From: Lachnospiraceae bacterium
Lineage (GTDB): Bacteria > Bacillota > Clostridia > Lachnospirales > Lachnospiraceae
Assembly: GCA_024696615.1 (NCBI GenBank)
Contig: JAILGS010000079.1
Coordinates: 1 to 64,000, forward strand
Reading direction: 5' to 3'
Length of the DNA: 64,000 bases
Positions 39,678-49,871 of this stretch are shown here, piece by piece. The notes under the pieces were generated by a model. It did not search any database, had not been told where the DNA came from, and was given only the letters and a program-made list of their open reading frames with translations. Made by a program: the position numbers and the translations under genes. The number at the start of each line of letters is the position of its first letter. The first letter of the stretch is position 1.

Positions 39678-41231
39678 TTACTTGTTAAGAGAATCTAAGC
39701 ACTCCTTAACAAGATCGCCAACTTCCTGCTCGTATCTTGCAAGACCATCTTCAGCAGAGATCTTTCCAAGGCAAACATCAGCGATTACAGACTTTCTTGC
39801 AGTCCAGATAGCAGCACTGTTATCTGTCATAGCATCAGTCATCTTGATAGAAGGTGCCATCTTAGATGCACTCTTGAATACGTTAGCAGCTTCCTGAGCA
39901 ATTGCAGGAGAACCTACGTCGATACCGATATCCTTACCATCGTTGAAGTCAGAAGCATACTCACCTAACTTTAACAGACCATCGATGTGGTTGTAAGTAG
40001 CGGAGTTACCAGTAGACTCAAGAGCGGTAAATGCGAATACGCCATTCTCATAGGTGTAGTGAGTACCATACTCCCAAAGAAGCTGGCAATCACGACCATC
40101 TAACTGCTTAGATAACCAGTACTCGAAGATTCCTTCTGGGTTCTCAGCATCTACAGTAATACACCACTGTGGAGCAATTCTGTTAAGATACTGACCAACT
40201 TCAGCGATTGGAGGAAGAGAAACGATTACTTCCTTATCAGCGCCATCGTAAAGAGCCTTCTTCTTAATATTAGTAGTTAAAGTGTTGCACCACTTACCAG
40301 CCCAGTATGTGAATACACCGAACTTATCTTCATAGTATAAGTCACGAGCTTCAGAAGTAGTACGATCAATGATCTGTGGATCAAGTACGCCATCTGCATA
40401 AGCCTTAGCAAGTCTTTCAAGTGCGCCCTTCATAGCATCCTCGCCGAAACCATCTACCCAAACGCCATCCTTTTCATAGAACTCTGGATAAGCATCCTGA
40501 TAGAATTCTGGAAGGTAGTTGATGTATGGAGCTTCGCCACCTACAAGACCAGCAGCAGAGATAACATAATCAGCGCCCTTAGCTTCCTTCATAGCAAGAA
40601 GGTCTGCATAGTACTCTTCCCAAGTAGTAGGAAGTGTGCTAATTCCTGCAGCATCTAACCAAGACTGCTTAATATATGTTACACAACCGTTACCAGAAAC
40701 TGGTGACCATCCGTAAAGATGATACTCTCCGTCTGGACCAACAACCTTAGAGTTTTCGAAAAGCTCAAGACCGAAATCGCTTACACGACCGGAATTCTTA
40801 ACTTCAGAATTCTCCCAAGCATCAGTCATATCCCAAAGATATCCTAACTGAGCATATGTTGCATAGTTACCAGAAGAAAGAAGAACTACATCTGGAAGAG
40901 ATCCAGAACCAGCACCGAATAATGTACCGATGTAATCTTTGTATCCTGAGTGATCAGGACGCTCCCACTCAGCCTCGATACCAGTTGCTTCAGCAAGTGC
41001 ATCGTAGAAGGCCTGTGCGTTGTCATCTTCCTTTACTACAGTACCATCACATGTTACAGTGATCTTAGAAGGCTTCTCGATTGCCTTCTCAGTTGTTGTT
41101 TCAGCAGCTGCTGCTGTGGTGTCGTTAGAACCAGATGCTGCAGTTGTTGCTGTAGAAGCATCGCTTCCGCCACAAGCAGCAAGTCCTAATACCATAGACA
41201 GAGCTAAAACAGATGAAACTAGTTTTTTCAT
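39678..41231 (-). CDS. Extracellular solute-binding lipoprotein (sugar ABC importer)
   Basis: Lipobox MKKLVSSVLALSMVLGLAACGG, Ala/Thr-rich linker, LplA-type binding protein. Confidence 0.92.
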   Translation of the reverse strand: MKKLVSSVLALSMVLGLAACGGSDASTATTAASGSNDTTAAAAETTTEKAIEKPSKITVTCDGTVVKEDDNAQAFYDALAEATGIEAEWERPDHSGYKDYIGTLFGAGSGSLPDVVLLSSGNYATYAQLGYLWDMTDAWENSEVKNSGRVSDFGLELFENSKVVGPDGEYHLYGWSPVSGNGCVTYIKQSWLDAAGISTLPTTWEEYYADLLAMKEAKGADYVISAAGLVGGEAPYINYLPEFYQDAYPEFYEKDGVWVDGFGEDAMKGALERLAKAYADGVLDPQIIDRTTSEARDLYYEDKFGVFTYWAGKWCNTLTTNIKKKALYDGADKEVIVSLPPIAEVGQYLNRIAPQWCITVDAENPEGIFEYWLSKQLDGRDCQLLWEYGTHYTYENGVFAFTALESTGNSATYNHIDGLLKLGEYASDFNDGKDIGIDVGSPAIAQEAANVFKSASKMAPSIKMTDAMTDNSAAIWTARKSVIADVCLGKISAEDGLARYEQEVGDLVKECLDSLNK

Positions 41232-41306
41232 TTGAAATAAACCCTCCTTAATTGGTTTTTTGTGGGCTAGTCGACCCACACCTGAAATTATTCAGTGACA
41301 AGAGTT

Positions 41307-41335
41307 ATATTATCATTTTTGTATGATTTTAACAA
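41307..41335 (-). promoter_or_regulatory. Candidate sigma-A-type promoter of the solute-binding protein operon
   Basis: TTGTTA (41335-41330) - 17 nt - TAATAT (41312-41307) on minus strand. Confidence 0.45.
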
Positions 41336-41750
41336 GTGTATTTTCCAAAAAATGTTACCAAATCTTGAACAAAACTTTAACAAGACTTTGGCATTCTCTC
41401 AACCAAGCCTTTTTCAGAGTGTAAGCGATTTCAATATTTTTTCAAATATTTTTCAGATTTTCATCCCTTTGGTACTTTTTTCGGTTCTATTCTTGTATAC
41501 AAGACCTAGTCATTATGTCCATATTTCCATATAAAAACCATCATTTTTTTGTAAAATTATCCACATTTACCCCCTTGGGATGTCCCAAAATCCCTATTTG
41601 TTGGTAAATTTTTCTACTCTTGTAAGTTTTGACGAGGAAGAACTTTCGTCTATTTTACTGATTTCTGGAAGATGTATTTTTTCCTAAGATATGATATGAT
41701 GTCCTTTAGTGACGCAACCAAGCGCTAAAACCTAACGAAAAGGAGTTCCC

Positions 41751-42653
41751 ATGAGTTTTCTAGAATTTTTAAGTCAATTTCGTACCCCGCTACTGGATCA
41801 GATTTTTCGGGGAATATCTTATTTTGGAGAAGTGATCATTCTGCTGCCCCTTCTATGCATCCTGTATTGGTGCGTGGATAAGCAATTAGGACTGCAGGCA
41901 GTATTATCGTATTTTATTAGTGGTGGAATTGTCCAGGGCACCAAGATTACCCTGCGTATTCCAAGACCATGGGTGCTTCAACCGGACTTTCAGCCGGTAG
42001 AATCCGCCGTTGGATCCGCCACCGGTTACTCCTGTCCAAGCGGACATACCCAATCTAGTACTTCCATCTTTGGAGCCATTGTAGCCAATACCAAAAAGTC
42101 CTGGCTGCGCATCCTCCTTGGAGCAATTCCTCTTTTGGTGCTATTTTCCCGCATGTATTTAGGAGTGCATACCCCAAAAGATGTCCTCCTTGCGTTCCTG
42201 ATTTCGATTCTGATTGTGTTCTTATTACAATATACGAAGAAGAATCTTAGCATCTCCTCTTCCTATAAATTAGGACTCACCATTTTAGCAGAATTTATCG
42301 GTGTGGGACTCATTATTTACTCCCTCCTTCTGGTTCATTGGAATGTTTCCACTTTAGAATATGTGGCCGATACCATTCTCTACGCCTTCTGCCTCATGGG
42401 CTTTGCCATCTCCATCTATGTGGAAGATCGCTATATTCATTTCCGCACGGAATGCCGCTCCATCTGGATGCAGGTTGTGAAAGTAGTTCTTGGCATTGCA
42501 GGCATCGGAATTCTCTATGGTGGATTTAAGCTGCTCCCTTGGGAGAGAGTATGGACCCGTTCCATTAGCTGCTTCTTCATCTGCGTATGGGCCTTTATGA
42601 TCTTCCCATGCTTTATCAAAAAGATTCAAAAAAAGAGCTATAGTGAACTGTAA
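41751..42653 (+). CDS. PAP2-family membrane phosphatase
   Basis: TLRIPRPW, SCPSGHTQ, SRMYLGVHTPKDV. Confidence 0.92.
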   Translation: MSFLEFLSQFRTPLLDQIFRGISYFGEVIILLPLLCILYWCVDKQLGLQAVLSYFISGGIVQGTKITLRIPRPWVLQPDFQPVESAVGSATGYSCPSGHTQSSTSIFGAIVANTKKSWLRILLGAIPLLVLFSRMYLGVHTPKDVLLAFLISILIVFLLQYTKKNLSISSSYKLGLTILAEFIGVGLIIYSLLLVHWNVSTLEYVADTILYAFCLMGFAISIYVEDRYIHFRTECRSIWMQVVKVVLGIAGIGILYGGFKLLPWERVWTRSISCFFICVWAFMIFPCFIKKIQKKSYSEL

Positions 42654-42656
42654 TCC

Positions 42657-43343
42657 CTATGAAATCAAGATTGTATTACCATCCATCCGAAGGAACTTCA
42701 CGGTTTCTTCGGATGTTTTTATTTTGGCCTTTCCTAAGGTTGCCTCGGTAATGCCCTTTTTTAGTTCCTCCTCATAGTCCTTGCAACTAAGCAAATGCAT
42801 TACCACGTTGTCCGTATATTCCACATCCAATATGAAAGCACGCTCCCCGCTACTTCCAATCAGATATTGTAATTTTCCAAGGCCGTTGTAATCCGTGGTA
42901 ACATCCATGCGTACTCCCTCTTTTCGACTGGCAATCCGGGAATTTAAAAGTCCTTCCTTGGTGGCCTGCTGGTAGGCACGAACTAATCCCCCCGTTCCTA
43001 ATAAGGTTCCACCAAAATATCTAGTTACCACCACTAACACATTCACTAAGTTCTCCCCAAGAAGTACTTCTAACATGGGTTTTCCTGCCGTACCTCCCGG
43101 TTCTCCATCATCACTAAAGCGGCAGATATCACTACTAACCGTTCCATCCCCTAAGACGCCACCTTCCATGATATAGGCATAGCAATGATGTCGTGCATCC
43201 CAGTATGTTTTTTTCACTTGTTCAATGATTCCCAAGGCTTCCTCTTCCGTGGTCACAGAAAATACCTGACCAATAAATCGGGATTTCTTCTCTTCAATCT
43301 CCCCCTGGCCGCCTTCGTAGATGATCTTCGTTCCTTCCTTCAT
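42657..43343 (-). CDS. YigZ/IMPACT family protein
   Basis: EEKKSRFIGQVFSV, FSDDGEPGGTAGKPMLEVL, TRYFGGTLLGTGGLVRAY; start moved to MKEGTKII. Confidence 0.93.
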   Translation of the reverse strand: MKEGTKIIYEGGQGEIEEKKSRFIGQVFSVTTEEEALGIIEQVKKTYWDARHHCYAYIMEGGVLGDGTVSSDICRFSDDGEPGGTAGKPMLEVLLGENLVNVLVVVTRYFGGTLLGTGGLVRAYQQATKEGLLNSRIASRKEGVRMDVTTDYNGLGKLQYLIGSSGERAFILDVEYTDNVVMHLLSCKDYEEELKKGITEATLGKAKIKTSEETVKFLRMDGNTILIS

Positions 43344-43549
43344 ATGCACCTTCCTGTGATTGTGGTTCTTTCGATCCATTTGTACGTGGTCCCATCTTAA
43401 CATATTCTGAAAGAAAAATGTGAATTCTTTCGCGTGGACTTGATTTTTGTGATATAATAATTTGGTATATGTCATTCTCGGGTAACTGGGCATTGACTAT
43501 CGCTAAAATCAGCCATTGAATGCGTATGAACGTGTTTTAGGAGGAATTT

Positions 43550-46246
43550 ATGAATTACAGTAAAGAACATATCGCCCGCAAGCGAAAGCGTCTGTCTTCT
43601 GTGGGAGCTCGATTTGAAAGTACATTTCGTGCCACACTGATTAAGATAGCGATTTTCGGAGTCATCTTCGTAGGAATTTGCGGATGCTCCCTGGGATTTG
43701 GTATGGTGGCAGGAATCCTCGAAAGTACACCGGAGATTGATCTGATCAATGTATCACCGACAAAATTTGCTACCAAGATCTACGACAATCAGGGACATGA
43801 GATCGAGACACTGATTGCGGAAGGTAGTAACCGTGTGTATGTACCTTTGGATCAGATCCCGGATAATTTAAAGAATGCTTTCATTGCTGTGGAGGATGAA
43901 CGTTTCTACACCCACAACGGTATTGATATGAAGGGTATCGGACGTGCAGCCTATGTTGCATTTTCTTCCGGTGATTTATCCCAGGGTGCTAGTACCATTA
44001 CGCAGCAGTTAATTAAGAATACAGTCTTTGAAGCATATAATGAAACCACCTTGGAGAAGATTAAGCGTAAGCTCCAGGAGCAGTACCTCGCCATTAATCT
44101 GGACGAGTCCATGGGAAAGGATGCCATCTTAGAGAATTATCTGAATATTATTAATTTGGGTAATGGTAACTTAGGAGTGCAGGCCGCTGCCAATAATTAC
44201 TTTAATAAGGATGTTTCTGAGTTAACCCTTTCGGAATGTGCTGTGATTGCCGGTATTACCAAGAATCCTAGTGGTTATAATCCGGTGAAGCATCCGGATA
44301 AGAACAGGGATCGTCAGGAAATCGTATTATTAGATATGTATGAACAGGGCTATATCACCAAGGAGCAGTATGAGGAAGCCTTAAATGATAAGGTCTATGA
44401 TCGAATTCAGGATATTCATTTAGTAACCGGGGGCAATTCCGTATATACCTATTATACGGATGCACTGATTGAAGTATTATTGCATGACCTTCAGGAGCAG
44501 CTTGGATATTCAGAGAATCAGGCCACTACCTTACTCTATAGTGGCGGTTTATCCATCCATACGGCACAGGATAGTACCATGCAAAAGATTGCAGAGGATA
44601 TCTTAAATGATCCGAAGAATTATCCGGAGAATACCCAGTATTCCATCTCCTTAAATCTCACCGTGGTGGATCAGGAAAAGAAATCCCGCTATTATACTCA
44701 CCAGAACATGCTTCGCTATTTTCAGGAAGTGGTGGGGGATAAGAATTATGAACTTCTTTATTCTGATGAAGAAGAAGCTAGCGCAGCCATTGAAGAATAT
44801 AAGAAATATTTAGAAGAAACCATGGGATATGAAATCATCTATGAGTCTGAATATTATGTCATTCAGCCACAGATTTCCTTCACCTTAATGGATCAGCATA
44901 CCGGAGAAGTCAAAGTCATCGTGGGTGGTCGTGGTGAGAAGGAAACCAGCCGTTCCATGAACCGTGCAACCAATACGTATCGTTCCCCAGGTTCTACCAT
45001 TAAGCCACTTGTAACCTATGGACCTGCTTTGGATACGGGAACAGCAACCCTTGCAACGGTATATGATGATTGTCCATATTATTATTCCGATGGTGGTCAG
45101 TTGGTTACCAACTGGGATAAGAAATACCGTGGATTAATGACCATGCGAGAAGCTCTGTATCGTTCCCAGAACGTTCCAGCCGTAAAATGTTTAGCTTCCA
45201 TCACTCCTTCCGTGGGTGTGGAATATTTAGTGAATTTTGGTATTTCTTCCGTTGTTACACCGGAGAATGCGATTAACGGCCTTCATGATGCCGTAGAATC
45301 CGTTACTTTGGGTGGTATGACACTGGGTGTATATAATATTGATATGTGTGCAGCCTATGCTACCTATGCGAACGAAGGTGTTTATACCAAGCCGGTATAT
45401 TACACCAAGGTCTATGACCATGATGGCAACCTCTTACTGGATAATACAACACCGGATACCCGACAGGTGGTGAAGTCTTCCACTGCATGGTTAATGACCA
45501 ATGCCATGACTTCCGTAATCACACAGGGTACTGGTGGTAAGGCTAGAGTAGCCGGAATGGATGTAGCCGGTAAAACCGGTACTTCCAACTCCGATGGTGA
45601 CTTATGGTTCGTGGGTTATACCCCATACTATACCGCTGCCATCTGGACCGGATATGATGATGATGCTTCCCGAAGCGTCTACAAGAAAGTGGATCATACC
45701 GCATTATGGGGTGAGATCATGAATAAGATTCATGAAGAGCTTCCGAATGCCACCTTCCCATCCATGCCGGATGATGTGGTGCAGTTAACGGTATGTTCTC
45801 AGTCAGGAATGCTTCCTGGAGAGTACTGTTCCATGGATGAACGTGGAGAACTCTTTATTACCGAATATTTTGCCAAGGATAATCAGCCGGAAGAAACCTG
45901 TACCGCACATGGTCTTTATAATATCTGTGCTGAAACCGGTAAATTGTCCGTCGGTACCTGTCCTGCCACCGTTCGTGTCATGGTCAGACGTCCACCGAAC
46001 AATACCAAGGTTCCAGAGGATTTAAGTGCCTATGAAGGAAAGGTGGACTTCACCGTTCCGGATGCGGCTTGGACCGTGGATTATGAACTGGCAACGGCAG
46101 TATGTCCTGTGCATGGTGCTTGGTACTTAGAGGCCTTAGGCATTACGCCGAATACAGAATCGCCTGGTATCGATGAAATCGAAGGATTAACCGATGAATT
46201 ATTACAGAATGGAATTTCTGGAGGGGGTGGCGACGAGGATGAGTAA
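43550..46246 (+). CDS. Class A penicillin-binding protein (transglycosylase/transpeptidase)
   Basis: EDERFYTHNGID, STITQQLIKN, SPGSTIKPL, GKTGTSNSDGD. Confidence 0.95.
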   Translation: MNYSKEHIARKRKRLSSVGARFESTFRATLIKIAIFGVIFVGICGCSLGFGMVAGILESTPEIDLINVSPTKFATKIYDNQGHEIETLIAEGSNRVYVPLDQIPDNLKNAFIAVEDERFYTHNGIDMKGIGRAAYVAFSSGDLSQGASTITQQLIKNTVFEAYNETTLEKIKRKLQEQYLAINLDESMGKDAILENYLNIINLGNGNLGVQAAANNYFNKDVSELTLSECAVIAGITKNPSGYNPVKHPDKNRDRQEIVLLDMYEQGYITKEQYEEALNDKVYDRIQDIHLVTGGNSVYTYYTDALIEVLLHDLQEQLGYSENQATTLLYSGGLSIHTAQDSTMQKIAEDILNDPKNYPENTQYSISLNLTVVDQEKKSRYYTHQNMLRYFQEVVGDKNYELLYSDEEEASAAIEEYKKYLEETMGYEIIYESEYYVIQPQISFTLMDQHTGEVKVIVGGRGEKETSRSMNRATNTYRSPGSTIKPLVTYGPALDTGTATLATVYDDCPYYYSDGGQLVTNWDKKYRGLMTMREALYRSQNVPAVKCLASITPSVGVEYLVNFGISSVVTPENAINGLHDAVESVTLGGMTLGVYNIDMCAAYATYANEGVYTKPVYYTKVYDHDGNLLLDNTTPDTRQVVKSSTAWLMTNAMTSVITQGTGGKARVAGMDVAGKTGTSNSDGDLWFVGYTPYYTAAIWTGYDDDASRSVYKKVDHTALWGEIMNKIHEELPNATFPSMPDDVVQLTVCSQSGMLPGEYCSMDERGELFITEYFAKDNQPEETCTAHGLYNICAETGKLSVGTCPATVRVMVRRPPNNTKVPEDLSAYEGKVDFTVPDAAWTVDYELATAVCPVHGAWYLEALGITPNTESPGIDEIEGLTDELLQNGISGGGGDEDE

Positions 46247-46265
46247 TCCTCCCCCCTTCTAGAAA

Positions 46266-46304
46266 GGTAAAAAAAGCACATCACGAAAGTGATGTGCTTT
46301 TTCG
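46266..46304 (+). terminator. Terminator after the PBP gene (likely bidirectional with ilvE)
   Basis: AAAAAGCACATCAC-gaaa-GTGATGTGCTTTTT. Confidence 0.9.
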
Positions 46305-46369
46305 ATTCTCCCCATTCCTTGGGGAGGAATAGACTTGATTGGTTCGTACTTACATTTTCTCCGAATGAG

Positions 46370-47398
46370 TTAACCTTCGATTACCTTAACCCAGCCTTCT
46401 GGTCCAGCAATCTTACCCTGCTGAATACCAACTAAGGTCTCATATAACTTCTTGGTTACAGGGCCCATCTCATCCATACCTGCAGGGATGTTAATGGTCT
46501 TGCCATGATCATCGATTCTACCGATTGGAGAAATTACAGCTGCAGTTCCGCAAAGTCCTGCTTCAGCAAATTCAGAAACCTCTGTTAAAGGAACCTTACG
46601 CTCCTCTACTTCCATACCAAGCATTTCCTTCGCAACATAGCATAAAGAACGTCTTGTGATAGATGGAAGAATGGAATCGGACTTTGGAGTAACCAACTTA
46701 CCATCCTTGGTAATGAAGATGAAGTTCGCTCCACCGGTCTCTTCTACATAAGTACGGGTTGCTGCATCCAGATACATGTTCTCTGCATAACCTTCCTTAT
46801 GAGCATCTACGATTGCATGAAGACTCATGGCATAATTTAAACCAGCCTTGATATGACCGGTTCCATGTGGTGCTGCACGGTCAAAATCGGTTACACGAAT
46901 CACGATTGGCTTAGCGCCGCCCTTGAAGTATGGTCCTACGGGAGTTACTAAAATACGGAATTCATACTCCTCTGCAGGCTTAACACCGATTACGGCATTG
47001 CTACCAAACATATATGGACGAATATATAAGGTTGCTCCAGAACCAAATGGAGGAACCCAAGCTGCATTAGCCTTAACAGTCTTAATCACAGCCTCAACAA
47101 ATTTATCTTCAGGGAATACTGGCATCTCCAGTCTACGGCAGGAATCAGCCATTCTTGCAGCATTTAAGTCCGGACGGAAGCATACGATCTTGCCATCCTC
47201 CGTAGTATATGCCTTTAAACCTTCAAAACAGGTCTGTGCATACTGAAATACACCAGCACACTCGTTAATGGTAACATTGGACTCTGTGGTCAGTTCTCCT
47301 TCATCCCATGCACCATTCTTATAATGTGCTACAAAGCGGTAATCTGTTGGCATATAACCAAATCCCAGATTAGCCCAGTCAATATTTTTCTTTTCCAT
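46370..47398 (-). CDS. ilvE: Branched-chain amino acid aminotransferase
   Basis: NIDWANLGFGYMPTD, GTGHIKAGLNYAMS PLP region, 342 aa. Confidence 0.95.
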   Translation of the reverse strand: MEKKNIDWANLGFGYMPTDYRFVAHYKNGAWDEGELTTESNVTINECAGVFQYAQTCFEGLKAYTTEDGKIVCFRPDLNAARMADSCRRLEMPVFPEDKFVEAVIKTVKANAAWVPPFGSGATLYIRPYMFGSNAVIGVKPAEEYEFRILVTPVGPYFKGGAKPIVIRVTDFDRAAPHGTGHIKAGLNYAMSLHAIVDAHKEGYAENMYLDAATRTYVEETGGANFIFITKDGKLVTPKSDSILPSITRRSLCYVAKEMLGMEVEERKVPLTEVSEFAEAGLCGTAAVISPIGRIDDHGKTINIPAGMDEMGPVTKKLYETLVGIQQGKIAGPEGWVKVIEG

Positions 47399-47688
47399 AA
47401 AAAAATACTTCCTTTCCTGATATTATGCTCGATTCGAAGCATCTCCCCCCATAAGGAGAACATGTACTGATGAACACGCTAAAATCAATGATAAACCCGC
47501 ATTTTTTTATCGTCAAGAGACAAATCAGAAAAACTTTAACATTTTTCCTTATTTTCTTGCATCTTTCCATGAACGTCTTGGCAAATGTGTATTCTTTATG
47601 ACCAAGATTGAATTTTATAATCATATATGATACATTAAAACATGTAAAAATCGACCAATTCATTTGGTCAGAATCGGGGAGGAAAAAG

Positions 47689-48561
47689 ATGAATAACGAT
47701 TATTCTAACGAGAATGAGTCCTATGATCCTTATAGCAGTATTTATGACGGATCCGATAGCTCAAATGATTACATGACCTATGGTTCTGAAGAATATCAGA
47801 ATCGTATGGCGAATCGTATGGAGAATTCCATGTTGGATGCCATGGAGATGCAGCGAAGCGCAGTAAAGGAAGGGGTAATTTACAAGACCACTGCTGCCGC
47901 AAGACCACGTGCAATTAGTGAGGACCTGTTAGCACAGTCCTTTATCTTTATGGCGATTGCACTGATTGTCACTTCCATCAGCGCCATGGTTACCTTAAAT
48001 AGTCCGAATCTGATGTATCATTTATTTTCAGGCAATGCCTTCTTTATCCTGTTATTGGCAGAAATTGGCATTGTACTGATCTCTAATTACACGGTTGCGA
48101 AGAATATGGTGGTTCCATCCGCCGTTCTCTTTACCCTGTATGCAGTCATTAATGGTATTACCTTAAGCGTGATTTTCTTAGTATATACTGCAGCTTCCAT
48201 TCTTGGTTGTTTTATTTCTGCAGCAGTAATGTTTGCCGTAATGGCAGTATATGGCTTAACCACCAAGAGAGATTTAACCACCATGGGTTCCTATCTCATC
48301 ATGGGCTTAGTGGGAATTATCATCGCTGGCGTTGTGAATATGTTCCTGGGTAATTCCACTTTAGAGATTGCCATCTCCGCCATCGGCTGTATCATCTTCG
48401 TGGGCTTAACCGCTTATGATGTACAGAAGATTAAGAACATGGCAGCTTACGCACCAATTGAGAATACCACCACCCTGGCTTTAATGGGTGCCATGGAAAT
48501 CTACTTGGATTTCATTAATTTATTCTTAAAGTTATTACGCCTCTTTGGAAAGCGCAGATAA
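47689..48561 (+). CDS. Bax inhibitor-1 family membrane protein
   Basis: Seven TM; C-terminal VGLTAYDVQKIKNMA; start placed at MNNDYSNE after GGGGAGG. Confidence 0.9.
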   Translation: MNNDYSNENESYDPYSSIYDGSDSSNDYMTYGSEEYQNRMANRMENSMLDAMEMQRSAVKEGVIYKTTAAARPRAISEDLLAQSFIFMAIALIVTSISAMVTLNSPNLMYHLFSGNAFFILLLAEIGIVLISNYTVAKNMVVPSAVLFTLYAVINGITLSVIFLVYTAASILGCFISAAVMFAVMAVYGLTTKRDLTTMGSYLIMGLVGIIIAGVVNMFLGNSTLEIAISAIGCIIFVGLTAYDVQKIKNMAAYAPIENTTTLALMGAMEIYLDFINLFLKLLRLFGKRR

Positions 48562-48572
48562 TGGAATAAAAC

Positions 48573-49379
48573 TTATTGCATGACCACATCGACCAGATGT
48601 CCGCCAGCTCCTAAAAGCTCCGGGCATCTGGCCATTTTTTTCTGATAAGAAAGAAACATGGCAAATGTTTCTTCATCCATCTCCTTTAACACCGGTCGCA
48701 TCAGATTCGCCGGTCCATCCGGACTGAAAATATCCACCCGTTTTGCTCCCACCGCCTGATTCAGGGCGTCAATATCTGCAAGTCTCACGTAATCATACAG
48801 ATCTTCCGGAGCATTCTTCACATGAAAGTCCTTATCAATCTTTCCACTAGCCATTGACTCAAGGAGATGCCCCTCCTTAAATCCATAGGTTAAGATGCTA
48901 TATTCATTCATCACATAGGCCACGTAGATTCTTCCGGAAGGCTTGGTCACTCGCATGGCTTCCCGTAATACCAGTTCTTTCTCCTCTTTTTGAAACAAAT
49001 GATACATAGGCCCAAAGATTAAGGTCACATCATAGAACTTCTCGGGGTAACGCTTTGGATATAGGGCAATTTCCCTGGCATCTCCCTGGTAAGCCTTCAC
49101 TTCCACCCCTTCTTCTTTGGCATGCTGCTTTAACCTTCCTAAATTGTGATTCACATATTCCATGGCCGTCACTTCATGTCCTTCCCTCGCCAAGGCGATG
49201 GAATAAGCTCCCGTACCGGCTCCCAAATCTAAAATCTTTAGCGGGCGATTTTGTTTCCTACAATATTCCATGAGAAAAAACATGGTCACTTCATATTCCA
49301 CGATTCCATGCCGCGCCTTCAGACGCTTATCCTCATTAAATTTATTATAATAATCCACCAGATTATCGAACTTTCCCAT
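48573..49379 (-). CDS. SAM-dependent class I methyltransferase
   Basis: LKILDLGAGTGAYSIALAREGHEVTAMEY motif I. Confidence 0.9.
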   Translation of the reverse strand: MGKFDNLVDYYNKFNEDKRLKARHGIVEYEVTMFFLMEYCRKQNRPLKILDLGAGTGAYSIALAREGHEVTAMEYVNHNLGRLKQHAKEEGVEVKAYQGDAREIALYPKRYPEKFYDVTLIFGPMYHLFQKEEKELVLREAMRVTKPSGRIYVAYVMNEYSILTYGFKEGHLLESMASGKIDKDFHVKNAPEDLYDYVRLADIDALNQAVGAKRVDIFSPDGPANLMRPVLKEMDEETFAMFLSYQKKMARCPELLGAGGHLVDVVMQ

Positions 49380-49500
49380 TCTGCCTCCTACGTTCTAAAA
49401 TAAGATATCCCAATAACAGGAAAAAGGCGATGCCTTGGCACCGCCCCCGTACGTATACGTCCTTATTACAATCTTTCCGGTTATTCCTTCCAAGCCACTC

Positions 49501-49806
49501 TTACTCTGGCTTTTCCACTTCCACAATTGCGGACTTCTGCATTGGAATACGGCAATTCTTATTATTACCAAATTCTACGATCACCGTATCATCGGCAATG
49601 CTTACGATGTTTCCATAGAATCCGCTGGAAGTCAGTACATAATCTCCCACATTCAAAGATTCCATCAAAGAATTCATCTTCTCCTGCTGCTTCTTCTGTG
49701 GACGAATCGTCATAAAATACATCATTACAAAAATTACCACAAGGTACATAACGATTACAAGGATGGGATTCATCGTTCCCTGCTGTGCTGCATCTAATAA
49801 AATCAT
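49501..49806 (-). CDS. yajC: Preprotein translocase subunit YajC
   Basis: Single TM then FMTIRPQKKQQEKMNSLMESLNVGDYVLTSSGFYG. Confidence 0.93.
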   Translation of the reverse strand: MILLDAAQQGTMNPILVIVMYLVVIFVMMYFMTIRPQKKQQEKMNSLMESLNVGDYVLTSSGFYGNIVSIADDTVIVEFGNNKNCRIPMQKSAIVEVEKPE

Positions 49807-49871
49807 CTTTTCTCCTCCTCAGAGTTATTTCTTTCTGTATTACTATATCGAAAAAAAAACAAATATGCAAG

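Noticed and set aside
47399-47688. Possible T-box leader upstream of ilvE
   Set aside because: No TGGNACCGCG-like antiterminator sequence on the minus strand.
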